Shown here piece by piece: positions 35,701 through 42,780 of a stretch of 64,000 nucleotides of DNA (positions are counted from its first letter, which is position 1; every line of letters starts with the position of its first letter). The stretch is taken from assembly GCF_014699005.1 (NCBI RefSeq), contig NZ_JACWZY010000001.1:186001-250000 (forward strand), given 5' to 3'. This DNA is from Spirosoma profusum. Lineage in GTDB: Bacteria; Bacteroidota; Bacteroidia; Cytophagales; Spirosomataceae. A model generated the notes under the pieces. It saw nothing but the letters and a program-made list of their open reading frames with translations, ran no database searches and was not told the origin of the DNA. Position numbers and translations under genes: made by a program.

Positions 35701-36572
35701 TTCTTCGAGAACTTAGATCCATTACGTCTGCCGCAGGCACAGCCCTCATTTTTGATGAAGTGATAACGGGGTTCCGAATGCATCCGGGCGGTATGCAAGG
35801 GTTTTGGGGTATTCAAGCCGATCTGGCTGCGTACGGAAAAGTAGTTGGGGGCGGTATGCCCATCGGCGTGATGGCCGGTAAATCCCGATTTATGGATGCC
35901 CTGGATGGGGGCTTCTGGCAATACGGCGATACGTCGTTTCCTCAGGCCGACATTACGTTCTTTGCCGGTACGTTTGCGCGTCATCCGTTGGCGCTGGCAG
36001 CTTCACACGCTTCACTACGTTATATGCGCGAACAAGGACCCGCGCTACAGGAACGCCTGACAGCCAAGGCAAAACGGCTGGCCGATACGTTAAACACCTT
36101 TCTGACTCAGCGGCAATTGCCCATATTGATAGCGCAGTTTGGTTCTCTCTGGAAAATAAAATTCACGCAGGACGTACCCTATGGTGAACTTGTGTTTACG
36201 CTGATGCGGGAACGAGGCATTCACATCTGGGATGGCTTCCCCTGTTTCATGACCGAAGCGCATACGGATGCTGATATTAAACGAATTGCGGAAGCTTTTC
36301 AGGAAAGTATACGGGCATTAATTGACGCGCAATTTTTGTCTTCTCCAGCGCCTGTATTACCCAAAGCGGCTCCAAAACCGACCAATATGGTTAATAGCGT
36401 GGATCATCCACCAGTTGCCGGAGCTAAACTCGGACGCGATGCTCAGGGGAACGTAGCGTGGTTTTTTAAAGACCCGTCCCGACCTGGGAAATACCTTCAG
36501 TTGGTCATTAACAAGCCTGAAAGTCTTGTGAACAGCGGTTCGGCGAATGGGTCGAGTAACGGCACGCATTAA
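29793..36572 (+). CDS. hybrid NRPS-PKS-aminotransferase, A-PCP-KS-AT-ACP-AMT
   Basis: The 2259-aa assembly line has these parts. An adenylation domain (about 20-530) carries TSGSTGRPKG at 174 and NMYGITE at 313. A PCP has its phosphopantetheine Ser at 568 (LGGNSL). The KS spans about 625-1060 with Cys796, His932 and His971. The AT (about 1130-1440) has GHSIGE, Ser1246, and HAFH at 1342, typical of malonyl-CoA. An ACP has Ser1569 (GLDSL). A class III PLP aminotransferase (about 1780-2180) has Lys2016 (YGKVVGGG). The A-domain pocket reads D-F-W-N-I-G-M-V-H plus K, the threonine code. No condensation, KR or thioesterase domain is present. The protein ends in a linker (AQGNVAWFFKDPSRPGKYLQ) that in McyE-type proteins leads into a condensation domain. 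The predicted intermediate is a Thr-malonyl beta-amino acid, 3,4-diamino-5-hydroxyhexanoyl-ACP (inference). Confidence 0.93.
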   Translation: MDTTLYLSSVASEVVSYPKHKTLVDLLVEQAHRTPHNVAVVFENEQLTYQELDAQSNQLAHYLRKLGVAEESLVPICLTRSINMIVGILGILKAGGAYVPIDPDYPADRIIYMLADLKATIAVTDVASRPMLERMVEGVNLVCLDRDQQGIRNEVTTFVATQLTPKSLAYIIYTSGSTGRPKGVMIDHENVVRLFVNDAPLFDFGEQDVWTMFHSFCFDFSVWEMYGALLFGGRLVVVPKNVAKDATLFATLLATEKVTVLNQTPSAFYVLQEQAVSKYQTLAVRYVIFGGEALNPSKLRSWKQAYPDCALINMYGITETTVHVTYLALTDEHLSQPSSLIGRPIPTLSTYILDAEQQPVTVGEVGELYVGGAGLARGYLNQPELTAKRFIPNPFSNHAGDRLYRSGDLARLLPGGDLEYMGRIDEQVKIRGFRIELGEIEQVMLLCPGIKHTVVVAKSYGDDDVRLVAYVVLDGTFDKKTITDFLATRLPDYMVPRLLVPIEHIPLTSNGKVDRKALPTPDASTSLTTSYAAPGNPTEEKLIQVWKDVLAVSRVGVNDNFFELGGNSLLAVRTVTLLKQLHTYDTPVTKLYQFPTIHALANYLDGGHQTKPRSTGRTTKKLESDDVAIIGMAGRFPGADSVEDLWDVLKTGRETIHFFTDAELDSSLSTDLTGDPAYVKARGILEKAAQFDAGFFGLSAKLAEVMDPQHRVFMEIAWEVLEQTGYLPNQYGERIGVWAGCGNNTYYLNNVLANKEVLNQIGSFQAMTVNEKDFIASRTAYQLNLGGPAVSVYSACSTSLLAVAQAVDSIRLGHCELALAGGASVTAPIYSGHLYEEGAMLSRDGHCRPFDAQATGTVFSDGAGVVLLKSREAAERDGDTIYAIIKGVGVNNDGGGKGSFTAPNAEGQAIAIRTALEDARIDPSTISYVEAHGTATPLGDPIEIEGLMMAFGDVDQRQFCALGSIKSNLGHLTAAAGVAGLIKTTLALRYKELPASLGFDTPNPVIPFADSPFYVNDTHREWTTTGPRRAGISSFGVGGTNVHVVVEEYAPLEPVSQPKTPAKQRHFQLFPWSAKSEQSLNNHALNLANYLREQPDLNVADVVATLQNRQLTHNYRRYVLARTQDELIATLTAPAIPHSVTSAAATPNEIVFLFPGQGAQYVNMGLELYENEPVYRQAVDTCAEGLLPHLEADIRDVLFPETVDQEAVERLKDTRYTQPALFTTNYALARLWQSWGVEPTVFCGHSIGEFVAAHLAGVFSLPDALSLIAARGQLISELPSGGMLSVRLGADQVTAMLPDTLSLAAVNSRQLCVVAGPNEAIATFAGELEKQNIPNRLLETSHAFHSSMLDPILDEFEKTVRGITLRRPQKPIVSTVTGTWLTDSDATNPGYWTTHMRATVRFADALETLFTLENPMLLETGPGNVTATLARQQATPRKVNVVASLDGTKNGQTDYESVMKALGQLWIKGVNPDWQAFRASHPQRIITLPTYAFDRKHCWVDPPKPTSSISIDLPPATVSSLPTQHVIAQPIMRKNNIQIAVKTLLHEITGVDAGDVVPTTSFLELGLDSLILTQFSYTLRKKFGLPISFRQLNNEFGTLETLVDYLDQGLPADAYQPETPVSSPVVSPPPAPNPVIATSVPLMPPVVRPVSEGLGTTDSIMTLFEQQLQIMAQQMAVLRGQEVGAMPAPTSSPVTAEALRSTSVPTATGSIKAPVKPTGAIQAFGAGARIERQASALNKTQEAFLQQLIQRYVRKTSASKTNTQENRQWLADPRAVTGFKPLTKELVYPLVVDKSKGSRLWDIDGNEYIDALNGFGSTLFGHQPEWLTRVLHEQIEQGYELGPQHKLAGEVARLICEFTSFDRAALCNTGSEAIMGTIRMARTVTGRSLIVTFAGSYHGIFDEVVSRGSHDRNATPAALGIMPEAVQNVLVLDYGTPESLDTIQTRASEIAAVLVEPIQSRRPEFQPVEFLRELRSITSAAGTALIFDEVITGFRMHPGGMQGFWGIQADLAAYGKVVGGGMPIGVMAGKSRFMDALDGGFWQYGDTSFPQADITFFAGTFARHPLALAASHASLRYMREQGPALQERLTAKAKRLADTLNTFLTQRQLPILIAQFGSLWKIKFTQDVPYGELVFTLMRERGIHIWDGFPCFMTEAHTDADIKRIAEAFQESIRALIDAQFLSSPAPVLPKAAPKPTNMVNSVDHPPVAGAKLGRDAQGNVAWFFKDPSRPGKYLQLVINKPESLVNSGSANGSSNGTH

Positions 36573-36672
36573 TGGTTCGGGAAAGTAGAAAGACCGGTAC
36601 TGTTACCTTATGAGGAGACAAAAGCGCCCTATGCTTTTGGCAGTATTCTTCTTTCTCACTTTTGGAAACCCT

Positions 36673-37518
36673 ATGAAACGGATTACCTTTTTATGTTGTC
36701 TATTAGCGGGTATTACGTCCGTGAGCCAGGCGCAGCCTTTTGGCAAACTCGTAAAGCAAACGCCTGGTATTGTGTCGTATACGATGCGTGATAGTTTTGG
36801 CAAAGACGTACCTGGTACGCTGGACAAGATTAAAGCCTGGGGAATTACCAACATCGAATTTTCGTCATTGTTCGGTAAAACGGCCTCTGAACTACGTGCC
36901 CTCCTCGATCAGCGTGGTATGCGCTGTAGCAGTTACGGCGTCAGTTACGATGCCATCGACCAAAAACCAGATTCTATTTTGCAGAATGCCAAAACGTTGG
37001 GTGTGAAATACATACGTATCGGATCGATTCCGCACAAAGGCCCCGCCACGCTCGATATTATTCAGAAAGCGGCTGAAGTGTTCAATCGTTTCGGCAAACA
37101 GGCAAAGGCGCAGGGCTTCATGTTCTGCTACCACAATCACGGCTTTGAGTTTCAGCCACACGGAGACGGTACGTTGTTCGACCTCCTGGTGACGCAAACG
37201 AATCCTGACCTTGTTGGCTACGAAATGGACGTAACGTGGACCTATTTGCCCGGTCAGGACCCGGCGAAATTGCTGACGAAATACCCTAATCGCTTTCGGC
37301 TTATACATCTGAAAGACGTAGCGAAAGATGTTCCTCACAGCGATGCGGGTGGAATGCCAAATGAAAAATCAGTGGTGTTGGGTACCGGACAAATTGACTG
37401 GCCCGCTGTTCTGAAAGCCGCCAGCAAAAGCTCCATCGAATACTACTATATCGAAGACGAAAGCAAAGCCGTCGAACAGCAGGTACCCCAAAGCATGGCT
37501 TATCTGAAGAGTTTGTAA
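36673..37518 (+). CDS. secreted sugar phosphate isomerase/epimerase-like TIM-barrel protein
   Basis: I start at ATG 36673 (MKRITFLCCLLAGITSVSQA), which gives a clean signal peptide; an upstream ATG at 36610 would put 21 non-signal residues in front. The 281-aa product shows the xylose-isomerase-like barrel: WGITNIEFSSLFG, LGVKYIRIGSIP, FCYHNHGFEFQPH (metal-site His), VGYEMDVTWTY, RLIHLKDVAKD and a final YYYIEDES (metal-site Glu). Exported members of this family are frequent in Bacteroidota and act on sugar derivatives; the substrate is unknown. The gene is 100 bases after the NRPS-PKS gene, but its function does not suggest a shared pathway. Confidence 0.83.
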   Translation: MKRITFLCCLLAGITSVSQAQPFGKLVKQTPGIVSYTMRDSFGKDVPGTLDKIKAWGITNIEFSSLFGKTASELRALLDQRGMRCSSYGVSYDAIDQKPDSILQNAKTLGVKYIRIGSIPHKGPATLDIIQKAAEVFNRFGKQAKAQGFMFCYHNHGFEFQPHGDGTLFDLLVTQTNPDLVGYEMDVTWTYLPGQDPAKLLTKYPNRFRLIHLKDVAKDVPHSDAGGMPNEKSVVLGTGQIDWPAVLKAASKSSIEYYYIEDESKAVEQQVPQSMAYLKSL

Positions 37519-37567
37519 TAGCTTTTTGTCGTGCTACGTGTTTGTCTACGTTTCAAATTGAGAACAG

Positions 37568-37604
37568 CGTGTTAACCAAATCGCTTTAATGTTGGTTTAA
37601 CACG
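37568..37604 (+). terminator. hairpin after the sugar isomerase gene
   Basis: CGTGTTAACCAA (37568-37579) pairs with TTGGTTTAACACG (37592-37604), with one bulged T, 50 bases past the stop. It probably ends the transcript before the small gene at 37648. Confidence 0.6.
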
Positions 37605-37647
37605 TATCAACTACTCAACTTGAACCACGTAGTGTCGTGGCACCGTT

Positions 37648-38043
37648 ATGAAAGGACTATTCGCTATGCTGTTGCTGGTAAGTCTATCGGCAACCGCGCA
37701 AACAAAACCTGAATCGGCAGTTCCGCCTGCCATTGTCGCTGTTGTCGAAACTGTTTCTGGGAAACACTTCGTACCCGATACAACCTTTGCCAGTTTTTCG
37801 GAGGAGGATAAATCGCTGTTAGCCAAAGAGCCTGTCGCGAACTGGAGTCTGCTTCAGGAGTCGGACAACATGGCTTTCTCTAATTTGGTTGTTGGGACTC
37901 GCTCTTATCAATTGGTGATCAGACGCTTACCGAAAGCGTCGTATCCAACGGCAACCGTGCTACGTTACACGACGCCCCAATCTAAACCTGAGCCGATTGT
38001 GCGAGGAACGCTTCAGGCAAAAGAGGAAGCGAAGGCGAAGTAA
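37648..38043 (+). CDS. secreted hypothetical protein
   Basis: The 131-aa protein begins MKGLFAMLLLVSLSATAQTK, a standard signal peptide. The mature part (VPPAIVAVVETVSGKHFVPD, then DNMAFSNLVVGTRSYQLVIR) has no motif I can name; it ends in a Glu/Lys/Ala-rich tail (GTLQAKEEAKAK). Periplasmic location is likely. It is convergent with the PhoPQ-related gene and separated from it by a long inverted repeat. Confidence 0.65.
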   Translation: MKGLFAMLLLVSLSATAQTKPESAVPPAIVAVVETVSGKHFVPDTTFASFSEEDKSLLAKEPVANWSLLQESDNMAFSNLVVGTRSYQLVIRRLPKASYPTATVLRYTTPQSKPEPIVRGTLQAKEEAKAK

Positions 38044-38082
38044 AGATTTGACCACACGAGAATGTCAAGTCAAACAAGCGTT

Positions 38083-38173
38083 TTTTTGTCATTCTGAGGA
38101 ACGAAGAATCTTAAAGCGTCATAGCTCTCAAGTAGTTAGCCTTAAGATTCTTCGTTCCTCAGAATGACAAAAA
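38083..38173. repeat. long inverted repeat IR1 (32-bp perfect arms)
   Basis: Arms 38083-38114 and 38142-38173 are perfect complements beginning TTTTTGTCATTCTGAGGAAC and ending ATCTTAA. The 27-base loop is unique. It lies between convergent genes and carries T-runs on both outer sides, so it can act as a bidirectional terminator. It is a pure copy without the 16-bp insertion. Confidence 0.92.
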
Positions 38174-38190
38174 TAGCGTCACTAAAAATA

Positions 38191-39558
38191 TTACTTCAAA
38201 AATACTTCGTCATTGTCCGTCAGAAACATACGGGTGCTTTCGGTGTAAGTGCCACCCGTGGGCGATTTATATTTTAGGTCTACGTAAAACGCCCGATAGC
38301 CTGATGCTGGATAAGCTTCGCTTACAGAAATCTTGTTCTTGTTGTTGATACCCAAGCTTTTGCCCTCCCACTTCTCGTCCTGGAAAATTCTATCCGTCGA
38401 GTTGGCGGCCCAAACTGTTACGTCCTCCAGTTTATCAGACGTTGCTTTAATGGTGAGATCCACGCCTTTTTTTGTGCTCGTAACCGTGTATTGGCAAGTT
38501 GGATAGGGTTGTTTGGTTAACGTAGTACCGAAAAATGCATTCAACGCTTCGAGTGCCTGACGTTTATCTCCCAAATCATGACCGACGTTGGGGACGTAGT
38601 GAATGTAATTCTCGCCCGGAATCTGGCCGATGTAATGCTTCACCGCATCGACGGTCCAGTATTCATCGTTTGTGCCCATGAACAGCATTTTGGGCATGGT
38701 CAGTTTTTTGCGATACGAATACGGATCAATCATTTCGTTGATGGCATCACCTTCCTTGCTATGTACAGTTTGCGGAATGCCCAGCTTTACGTAGTCGTCG
38801 ATCTGCTCGCTGTATTTATTCCAGCTTTTCATCTGATAATCCAGGTTAACCGGCATATTCAAAATGTCGATAACCATGGGTGCAATGGCAACCGCCCGTT
38901 TGTCGCTGGCACCAGTCAACCAGGTGGTCCAGCCGCGTTTTGAAGCTCCCGATACAACAAAGTTTTTAACCTCCTTTTGAAGCGTTTTTTGGGCTAATTC
39001 CTGCACAGCGTCCATCGCCCGAACGGCACTTTTTACCATCGGAAAAAGCAGCGGCCAGGTGTAGTCGCCGTCTTTCTTAAACTGGTGCAACGTATACGAA
39101 ATCAGTGCATCTTCAGTCAGATTGTTGTAAAGCGGCTGATTGGGCGTTTGGCGCAGTACCGCCACAATGGCGTTGTTTTTAGAGGCAAGCGTGCTGATGG
39201 CTCGGTTAAATTTATCATCGTGACCATTCCATCGTGGCTCACCATCCTTAAGCGAACCGCCTGTAATAAACAGCAAGGCACCGTCATGCTTGATTTCTTT
39301 CGGCACAAGCACCGTTAGTTGATGTTTCCAGGTGTGTTCGCGCCATTTTTGGGAAGTCAGCAGAACTTCGTAAGCGGTAATGTCGCCGTAGGTATAGGTA
39401 TCTTTGGTTTCCCATTTGAACGACTTGTCATCATTGTGAAGGTAGCTTTCAAGTGCGGTCGAAGGGGTGATTCCATCGGTTTTTTCAGGAAGATCAAAAG
39501 CGAATAAGGCGCTGAGAAGACCGGCAACGGCAACTGTTTTGAGGAAGTACTTTTTCAT
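38191..39558 (-). CDS. PhoPQ-activated pathogenicity-related (PqaA-type) hydrolase
   Basis: The 455-aa protein has a signal peptide (MKKYFLKTVAVAGLLSALFA). The fold is alpha/beta hydrolase. WKHQLTVLVPKEIKHDGALL and LLFITGG lie near the start, the nucleophile elbow is FVVSGASKRGWTTWL, and the late TNDEYWTVDAVKHY and YVPNVGHDL carry the acid and catalytic His. These are the marks of the PhoPQ-related family first seen in Salmonella pqaA. The enzyme's substrate is not established. It is the last gene of a minus-strand series that begins with an ECF sigma factor, 133 bases after the ceramidase gene with a long inverted repeat in between. Confidence 0.87.
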   Translation of the reverse strand: MKKYFLKTVAVAGLLSALFAFDLPEKTDGITPSTALESYLHNDDKSFKWETKDTYTYGDITAYEVLLTSQKWREHTWKHQLTVLVPKEIKHDGALLFITGGSLKDGEPRWNGHDDKFNRAISTLASKNNAIVAVLRQTPNQPLYNNLTEDALISYTLHQFKKDGDYTWPLLFPMVKSAVRAMDAVQELAQKTLQKEVKNFVVSGASKRGWTTWLTGASDKRAVAIAPMVIDILNMPVNLDYQMKSWNKYSEQIDDYVKLGIPQTVHSKEGDAINEMIDPYSYRKKLTMPKMLFMGTNDEYWTVDAVKHYIGQIPGENYIHYVPNVGHDLGDKRQALEALNAFFGTTLTKQPYPTCQYTVTSTKKGVDLTIKATSDKLEDVTVWAANSTDRIFQDEKWEGKSLGINNKNKISVSEAYPASGYRAFYVDLKYKSPTGGTYTESTRMFLTDNDEVFLK

Positions 39559-39585
39559 TAGGGTATTGGAATTGATTACAAAATT

Positions 39586-39673
39586 TTTGTCATCCTGACG
39601 AAGGAAGGATCTTAACGTGTCATCATTAGAGTGCTAGGATACGTTAAGATCCTTCCTTCGTCAGGATGACAAA
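39586..39673. repeat. long inverted repeat IR2 (33-bp perfect arms)
   Basis: Arms 39586-39618 and 39641-39673 begin TTTGTCATCCTGACGAAGGA and end CTTAACGT, with a 22-base loop. It is located after the ceramidase stop. It is a second sequence variant (GACGAAGGAAGGATC) of the same family, without the 16-bp insertion. Confidence 0.92.
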
Positions 39674-39691
39674 TCGACTACCTAATTTCTG

Positions 39692-40960
39692 TTATTTATA
39701 CCCATCAGCTTTGGGTGAATCGGCGATTAATTTCAGGGCTTCGTCCATGTAAATTTCGGCGGTATTTTCGCCGAGGCTGGTTCTGCTGATGTAGTCATAA
39801 CGCTTGAAACTCCTGAAATCGACTTTGGTAAGCATGTAACCAAATGCGTCGTTGGTCAGGCCAAACAGCAACGGTACGTTGGTTTTCATGTGTCGTTTAA
39901 CGTAATAGCCGACATTGGGTAACGCTTCGCCCGGAATGGTTAGTACCTGGGCAGTACCGATATTCAACAGATTGACCTGCGCCACCACCTTATCGTCAGG
40001 TGCTATGTCGTATTTCAGGGGCGAATTCTTTACAATGTATTTCATTACGTCGGAATCGATCGGAAATGTAACCTTGCGAACTGTGCAGTAAAGCGAGGGA
40101 TTCGATTGAGCTTCGGCGGGGCTGATGATACGTAGCGCTTCGTCGGCCAGTAATTCGCCGATTCGGATGCATTCTTCCCACGTATTAGCTTCTTTTCCGG
40201 CCTCCCGCCGGTTGTCCGCCGTTACCATGCCGCCCTGCGCACCATTGACAAACAAAGCTACTCCGCCAACTTTTGATTCAATACGTTCATAGAGTGGGCC
40301 ACATAAATCAGGGCTCAAAATACCTCGACCCGACCCAATGATTTCGGGGTGAATGGCATAATTCACTAACGTAACGATCGGTTTACCTGCGTCCTGACCT
40401 GACGTAGCAATGGCCTGAATAACGCCACAACGTGGGTCGAATAAATCGGGAGCGTAGTAGTTGTAGGCAATTTGGCCTTTCGCGTCGCCAACCGCCGTTT
40501 TTAGCGAGGCTGGAGCTAGTTTGGACACGGCTTCGTTTACTGCATCAGCGATGGTGTGTACGCATTTGTCTAGGTAGGCGAGATCAGCGAAGGATTCTCC
40601 TTTTTCGTTCGGGAAGCCGTAGGCATCGGGGCCGCTATGCGTATGCGTACAACCAATCAGCACATTTTCAGGCGGAATGCCTTTAATGAGCGCTCTGGAT
40701 TTATTACCCAATACTGACGGCCAACCCAAATTATCGACGCTCACAATAGCGACGCGGGTACCTGCTTTTTCAAATACGCAGGCTCTTACGAACAAATCAC
40801 CTTTCTTCTCAACCGCTTTTTTAGGCGTACCAATTCCTCCCGAAACGGGTAAAAGTGGGTTGGGGGTGATCACGCGAACGGCTGCACCCGCTTTGAATCC
40901 CTGCGCGAACGACGAGAAAGAAAGGCTTACAAACGCCAGTAAAACAAGGAGGTTTTTCAT
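39692..40960 (-). CDS. secreted neutral/alkaline ceramidase-like protein
   Basis: I start at ATG 40960 (MKNLLVLLAFVSLSFSSFAQ), a clean signal peptide; the longer frame upstream would run into the SusD gene. The 422-aa product has the ceramidase N-terminal domain: GAAVRVITPNPLLPVSGG, VLIGCTHTHSGPDAYG (zinc-site His pair and conserved Ser), VNYAIHPEIIG, FVNGAQGGMV. The C-terminal domain of full-length neutral ceramidases (about 650-700 aa) is absent, as in many short Bacteroidota members. It hydrolyses an amide or lipid substrate outside the cytoplasm. Its position after SusC/SusD suggests that the uptake system and enzyme serve one substrate. Confidence 0.82.
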   Translation of the reverse strand: MKNLLVLLAFVSLSFSSFAQGFKAGAAVRVITPNPLLPVSGGIGTPKKAVEKKGDLFVRACVFEKAGTRVAIVSVDNLGWPSVLGNKSRALIKGIPPENVLIGCTHTHSGPDAYGFPNEKGESFADLAYLDKCVHTIADAVNEAVSKLAPASLKTAVGDAKGQIAYNYYAPDLFDPRCGVIQAIATSGQDAGKPIVTLVNYAIHPEIIGSGRGILSPDLCGPLYERIESKVGGVALFVNGAQGGMVTADNRREAGKEANTWEECIRIGELLADEALRIISPAEAQSNPSLYCTVRKVTFPIDSDVMKYIVKNSPLKYDIAPDDKVVAQVNLLNIGTAQVLTIPGEALPNVGYYVKRHMKTNVPLLFGLTNDAFGYMLTKVDFRSFKRYDYISRTSLGENTAEIYMDEALKLIADSPKADGYK

Positions 40961-40978
40961 GAAAGCCTTTTTATAAAA

Positions 40979-41007
40979 CTTCCCGAAAGCCCAGAGCTCT
41001 CGGGAAG
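40979..41007 (-). terminator. hairpin between SusD-like and ceramidase genes
   Basis: CTTCCCGA (40979-40986) pairs with TCGGGAAG (41000-41007). It follows the SusD stop and precedes the ceramidase start by 19 bases, so it may attenuate rather than fully end transcription. Confidence 0.5.
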
Positions 41008-41042
41008 TCGTTAGGTACGCTGTAATTATGTGCGGATGGTTT

Positions 41043-42686
41043 CTACCAAGGCTTACCCGTTCCCTGAACGAGCCACTGTTTCGACCAGGCGCTATTTTTA
41101 CCATCAGCCTGCGAATTCGCGGTGATTTCGAGTTTCTCGATCGCTGTACCTGAGTTCGTTTTATTCAGATTCAACTCATCCCGCATATAGTAGAATCGGA
41201 GCGGTAATACTTTGCGTTTGGCAGTGGGGCCAGCTTGTAGAGCAGGTAGACCCGTCCGCCGGTAGTCGAACCAGGCTTCGGTGGCGCTGGTCCAGCTCGA
41301 AATCCATTTCTGGGTTAAAATCTGTGCCTGCGTACCGTCGTAAGCCACGCCTTTTTGCGCGATGAACGCATTGTAACTGCTGGCTAATCCCCAGGCATTT
41401 AGCGATGCTTTAACGCCATTTTCGTAGCGCGTTTTCGCGTCACCAGCAGCCCAGCCTTTCTGCGCGGCTTCGGCCAGAATGAAGTTAACTTCAGCCGCCG
41501 ACACCAAACGAGCTTTCAACAAAGCGCCTTTGGCCTCTTTGTAGATTTCGTTGAGGTACGATACGTGCGGATTGACCGAAGTCTGTCCAGGCGTTGGGTT
41601 GAAATTATAGCCCGATGGTAACTGCGAAATGCTCGGTGGTAAGCCAACGTAGTTCGGGTCCTGATCGATAGGTGTAGTACCGACTTTATCAGGCGAGATA
41701 TACCGAACGCCACTCGTGATTTTGTCCGTACCAGCGGGCAACGTAGCATCCACTTTGAGTGGAATTTCTACTTTCTTGGCCCAGATAGCTAACCGGGGAT
41801 CGTTAGTGGGTTGCATAGCTTTCAACAACGTAGAGCACATTTTGATACGTCGGTAATTGCTGCCGCTGATGTCATAAACCGCATTAGACGGCCAGGAATC
41901 ACCTGCATTATTTCCCGGAAACGCCATCGTAGCATCAGCCGACGCATCGTCAATGATTGGGTACTGCGCTGGGCTGGCAACAATTTTCTCGATGCCTGCT
42001 TTTGCTACGTCGGGCTGCTTGGTCGAAATGCGCATCAGATACCGAAGTTTGAGCGAATTCGCCAGTTTCAGCCATTTGGTAGGATCGCCAGCGTAGTACA
42101 AATCAGCCGATTCGACAATACTGGTATACCCACTTTTGGGCTTCGAGAGTAACGTACTGGCTTTATCGAGATCGGCCAGAATGCCTGCGTAGATCACATC
42201 CTGACTATCGTATTTGGGTGCAATGTCATCGAGGCCGCCCAACTCGCCTTTCAGGGCGTTCGTGTACGGAGCATCTCCCCACAAATCAGTGATCAGGCCA
42301 AACAGCATCGACTTCATGACCAGCGCTACGCCCTGCTGAAATTCCATGTTCAGCGCAACGGACCGTTGATAGACCAGATCGTTGTTACGTAGCAGGTCGT
42401 AATAGGCCGTCCAGCTTTGGTCGCCACCCCAGTCGTAATCGTTATGGCCACCAAACCAGGCATCTTTCTGCGTATGCTGTACTACCCCGGCAACGTCCTG
42501 AAAGCCAAGGTTGGTGTACAGTTTCGCCGTCTCAGAGAGCACGGTAGGCAGAACCAGATTGGGGTTCACCGTTTCGGGCTGAACACCGTTGGGGTTCACG
42601 TTCAGTTGTGTCAGGTCTTTGCAGGCAAACAGACCGGCCAGAAACAGCGTGAGTATGGCCGTATATTTTATTGTTATCTTTTTCAT
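41043..42686 (-). CDS. SusD/RagB-like outer-membrane lipoprotein
   Basis: I start at ATG 42686 (MKKITIKYTAILTLFLAGLF, lipobox then ACKD), a lipoprotein signal; the open frame reaches 42809 but the extra residues overlap SusC. The 547-aa product shows the SusD-like pattern: LTQLNVNPNGVQPETVNPNL, a TPR-rich helical body (WLKLANSLKLRYLMRI), EVNFILAEAAQKGW and AWFDYRRTGLPAL near the end. It resembles the SusD-like_2 branch. It caps the SusC barrel encoded 95 bases upstream and captures the ligand at the cell surface. The transported substrate is unknown. Confidence 0.92.
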   Translation of the reverse strand: MKKITIKYTAILTLFLAGLFACKDLTQLNVNPNGVQPETVNPNLVLPTVLSETAKLYTNLGFQDVAGVVQHTQKDAWFGGHNDYDWGGDQSWTAYYDLLRNNDLVYQRSVALNMEFQQGVALVMKSMLFGLITDLWGDAPYTNALKGELGGLDDIAPKYDSQDVIYAGILADLDKASTLLSKPKSGYTSIVESADLYYAGDPTKWLKLANSLKLRYLMRISTKQPDVAKAGIEKIVASPAQYPIIDDASADATMAFPGNNAGDSWPSNAVYDISGSNYRRIKMCSTLLKAMQPTNDPRLAIWAKKVEIPLKVDATLPAGTDKITSGVRYISPDKVGTTPIDQDPNYVGLPPSISQLPSGYNFNPTPGQTSVNPHVSYLNEIYKEAKGALLKARLVSAAEVNFILAEAAQKGWAAGDAKTRYENGVKASLNAWGLASSYNAFIAQKGVAYDGTQAQILTQKWISSWTSATEAWFDYRRTGLPALQAGPTAKRKVLPLRFYYMRDELNLNKTNSGTAIEKLEITANSQADGKNSAWSKQWLVQGTGKPW

Positions 42687-42780
42687 GTTGGAAAATTTTT
42701 TAGCAGAGGGGGTTGAGCGTAGGACAGAGGGACTGAAAAATCTATAATTCCCTATGCCCAAACCCCTCTGCCCCATGCCT

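Noticed and set aside
34554..35984. Minus-strand open frames (34554-34814, 35241-35522, 35547-35984) under the NRPS-PKS gene
   Set aside because: They are shadows of the long plus-strand gene, with basic low-complexity translations and no start signals.
36573..36672. A possible condensation or thioesterase domain after the aminotransferase
   Set aside because: The gene stops at 36572 and the following sequence is a short gap and then the sugar isomerase; no HHxxxDG or GxSxG motif appears in any frame.
40961..41104. N-terminal extension of the ceramidase frame
   Set aside because: It would overlap the SusD gene and place 48 non-signal residues before a clean signal peptide starting at 40960.
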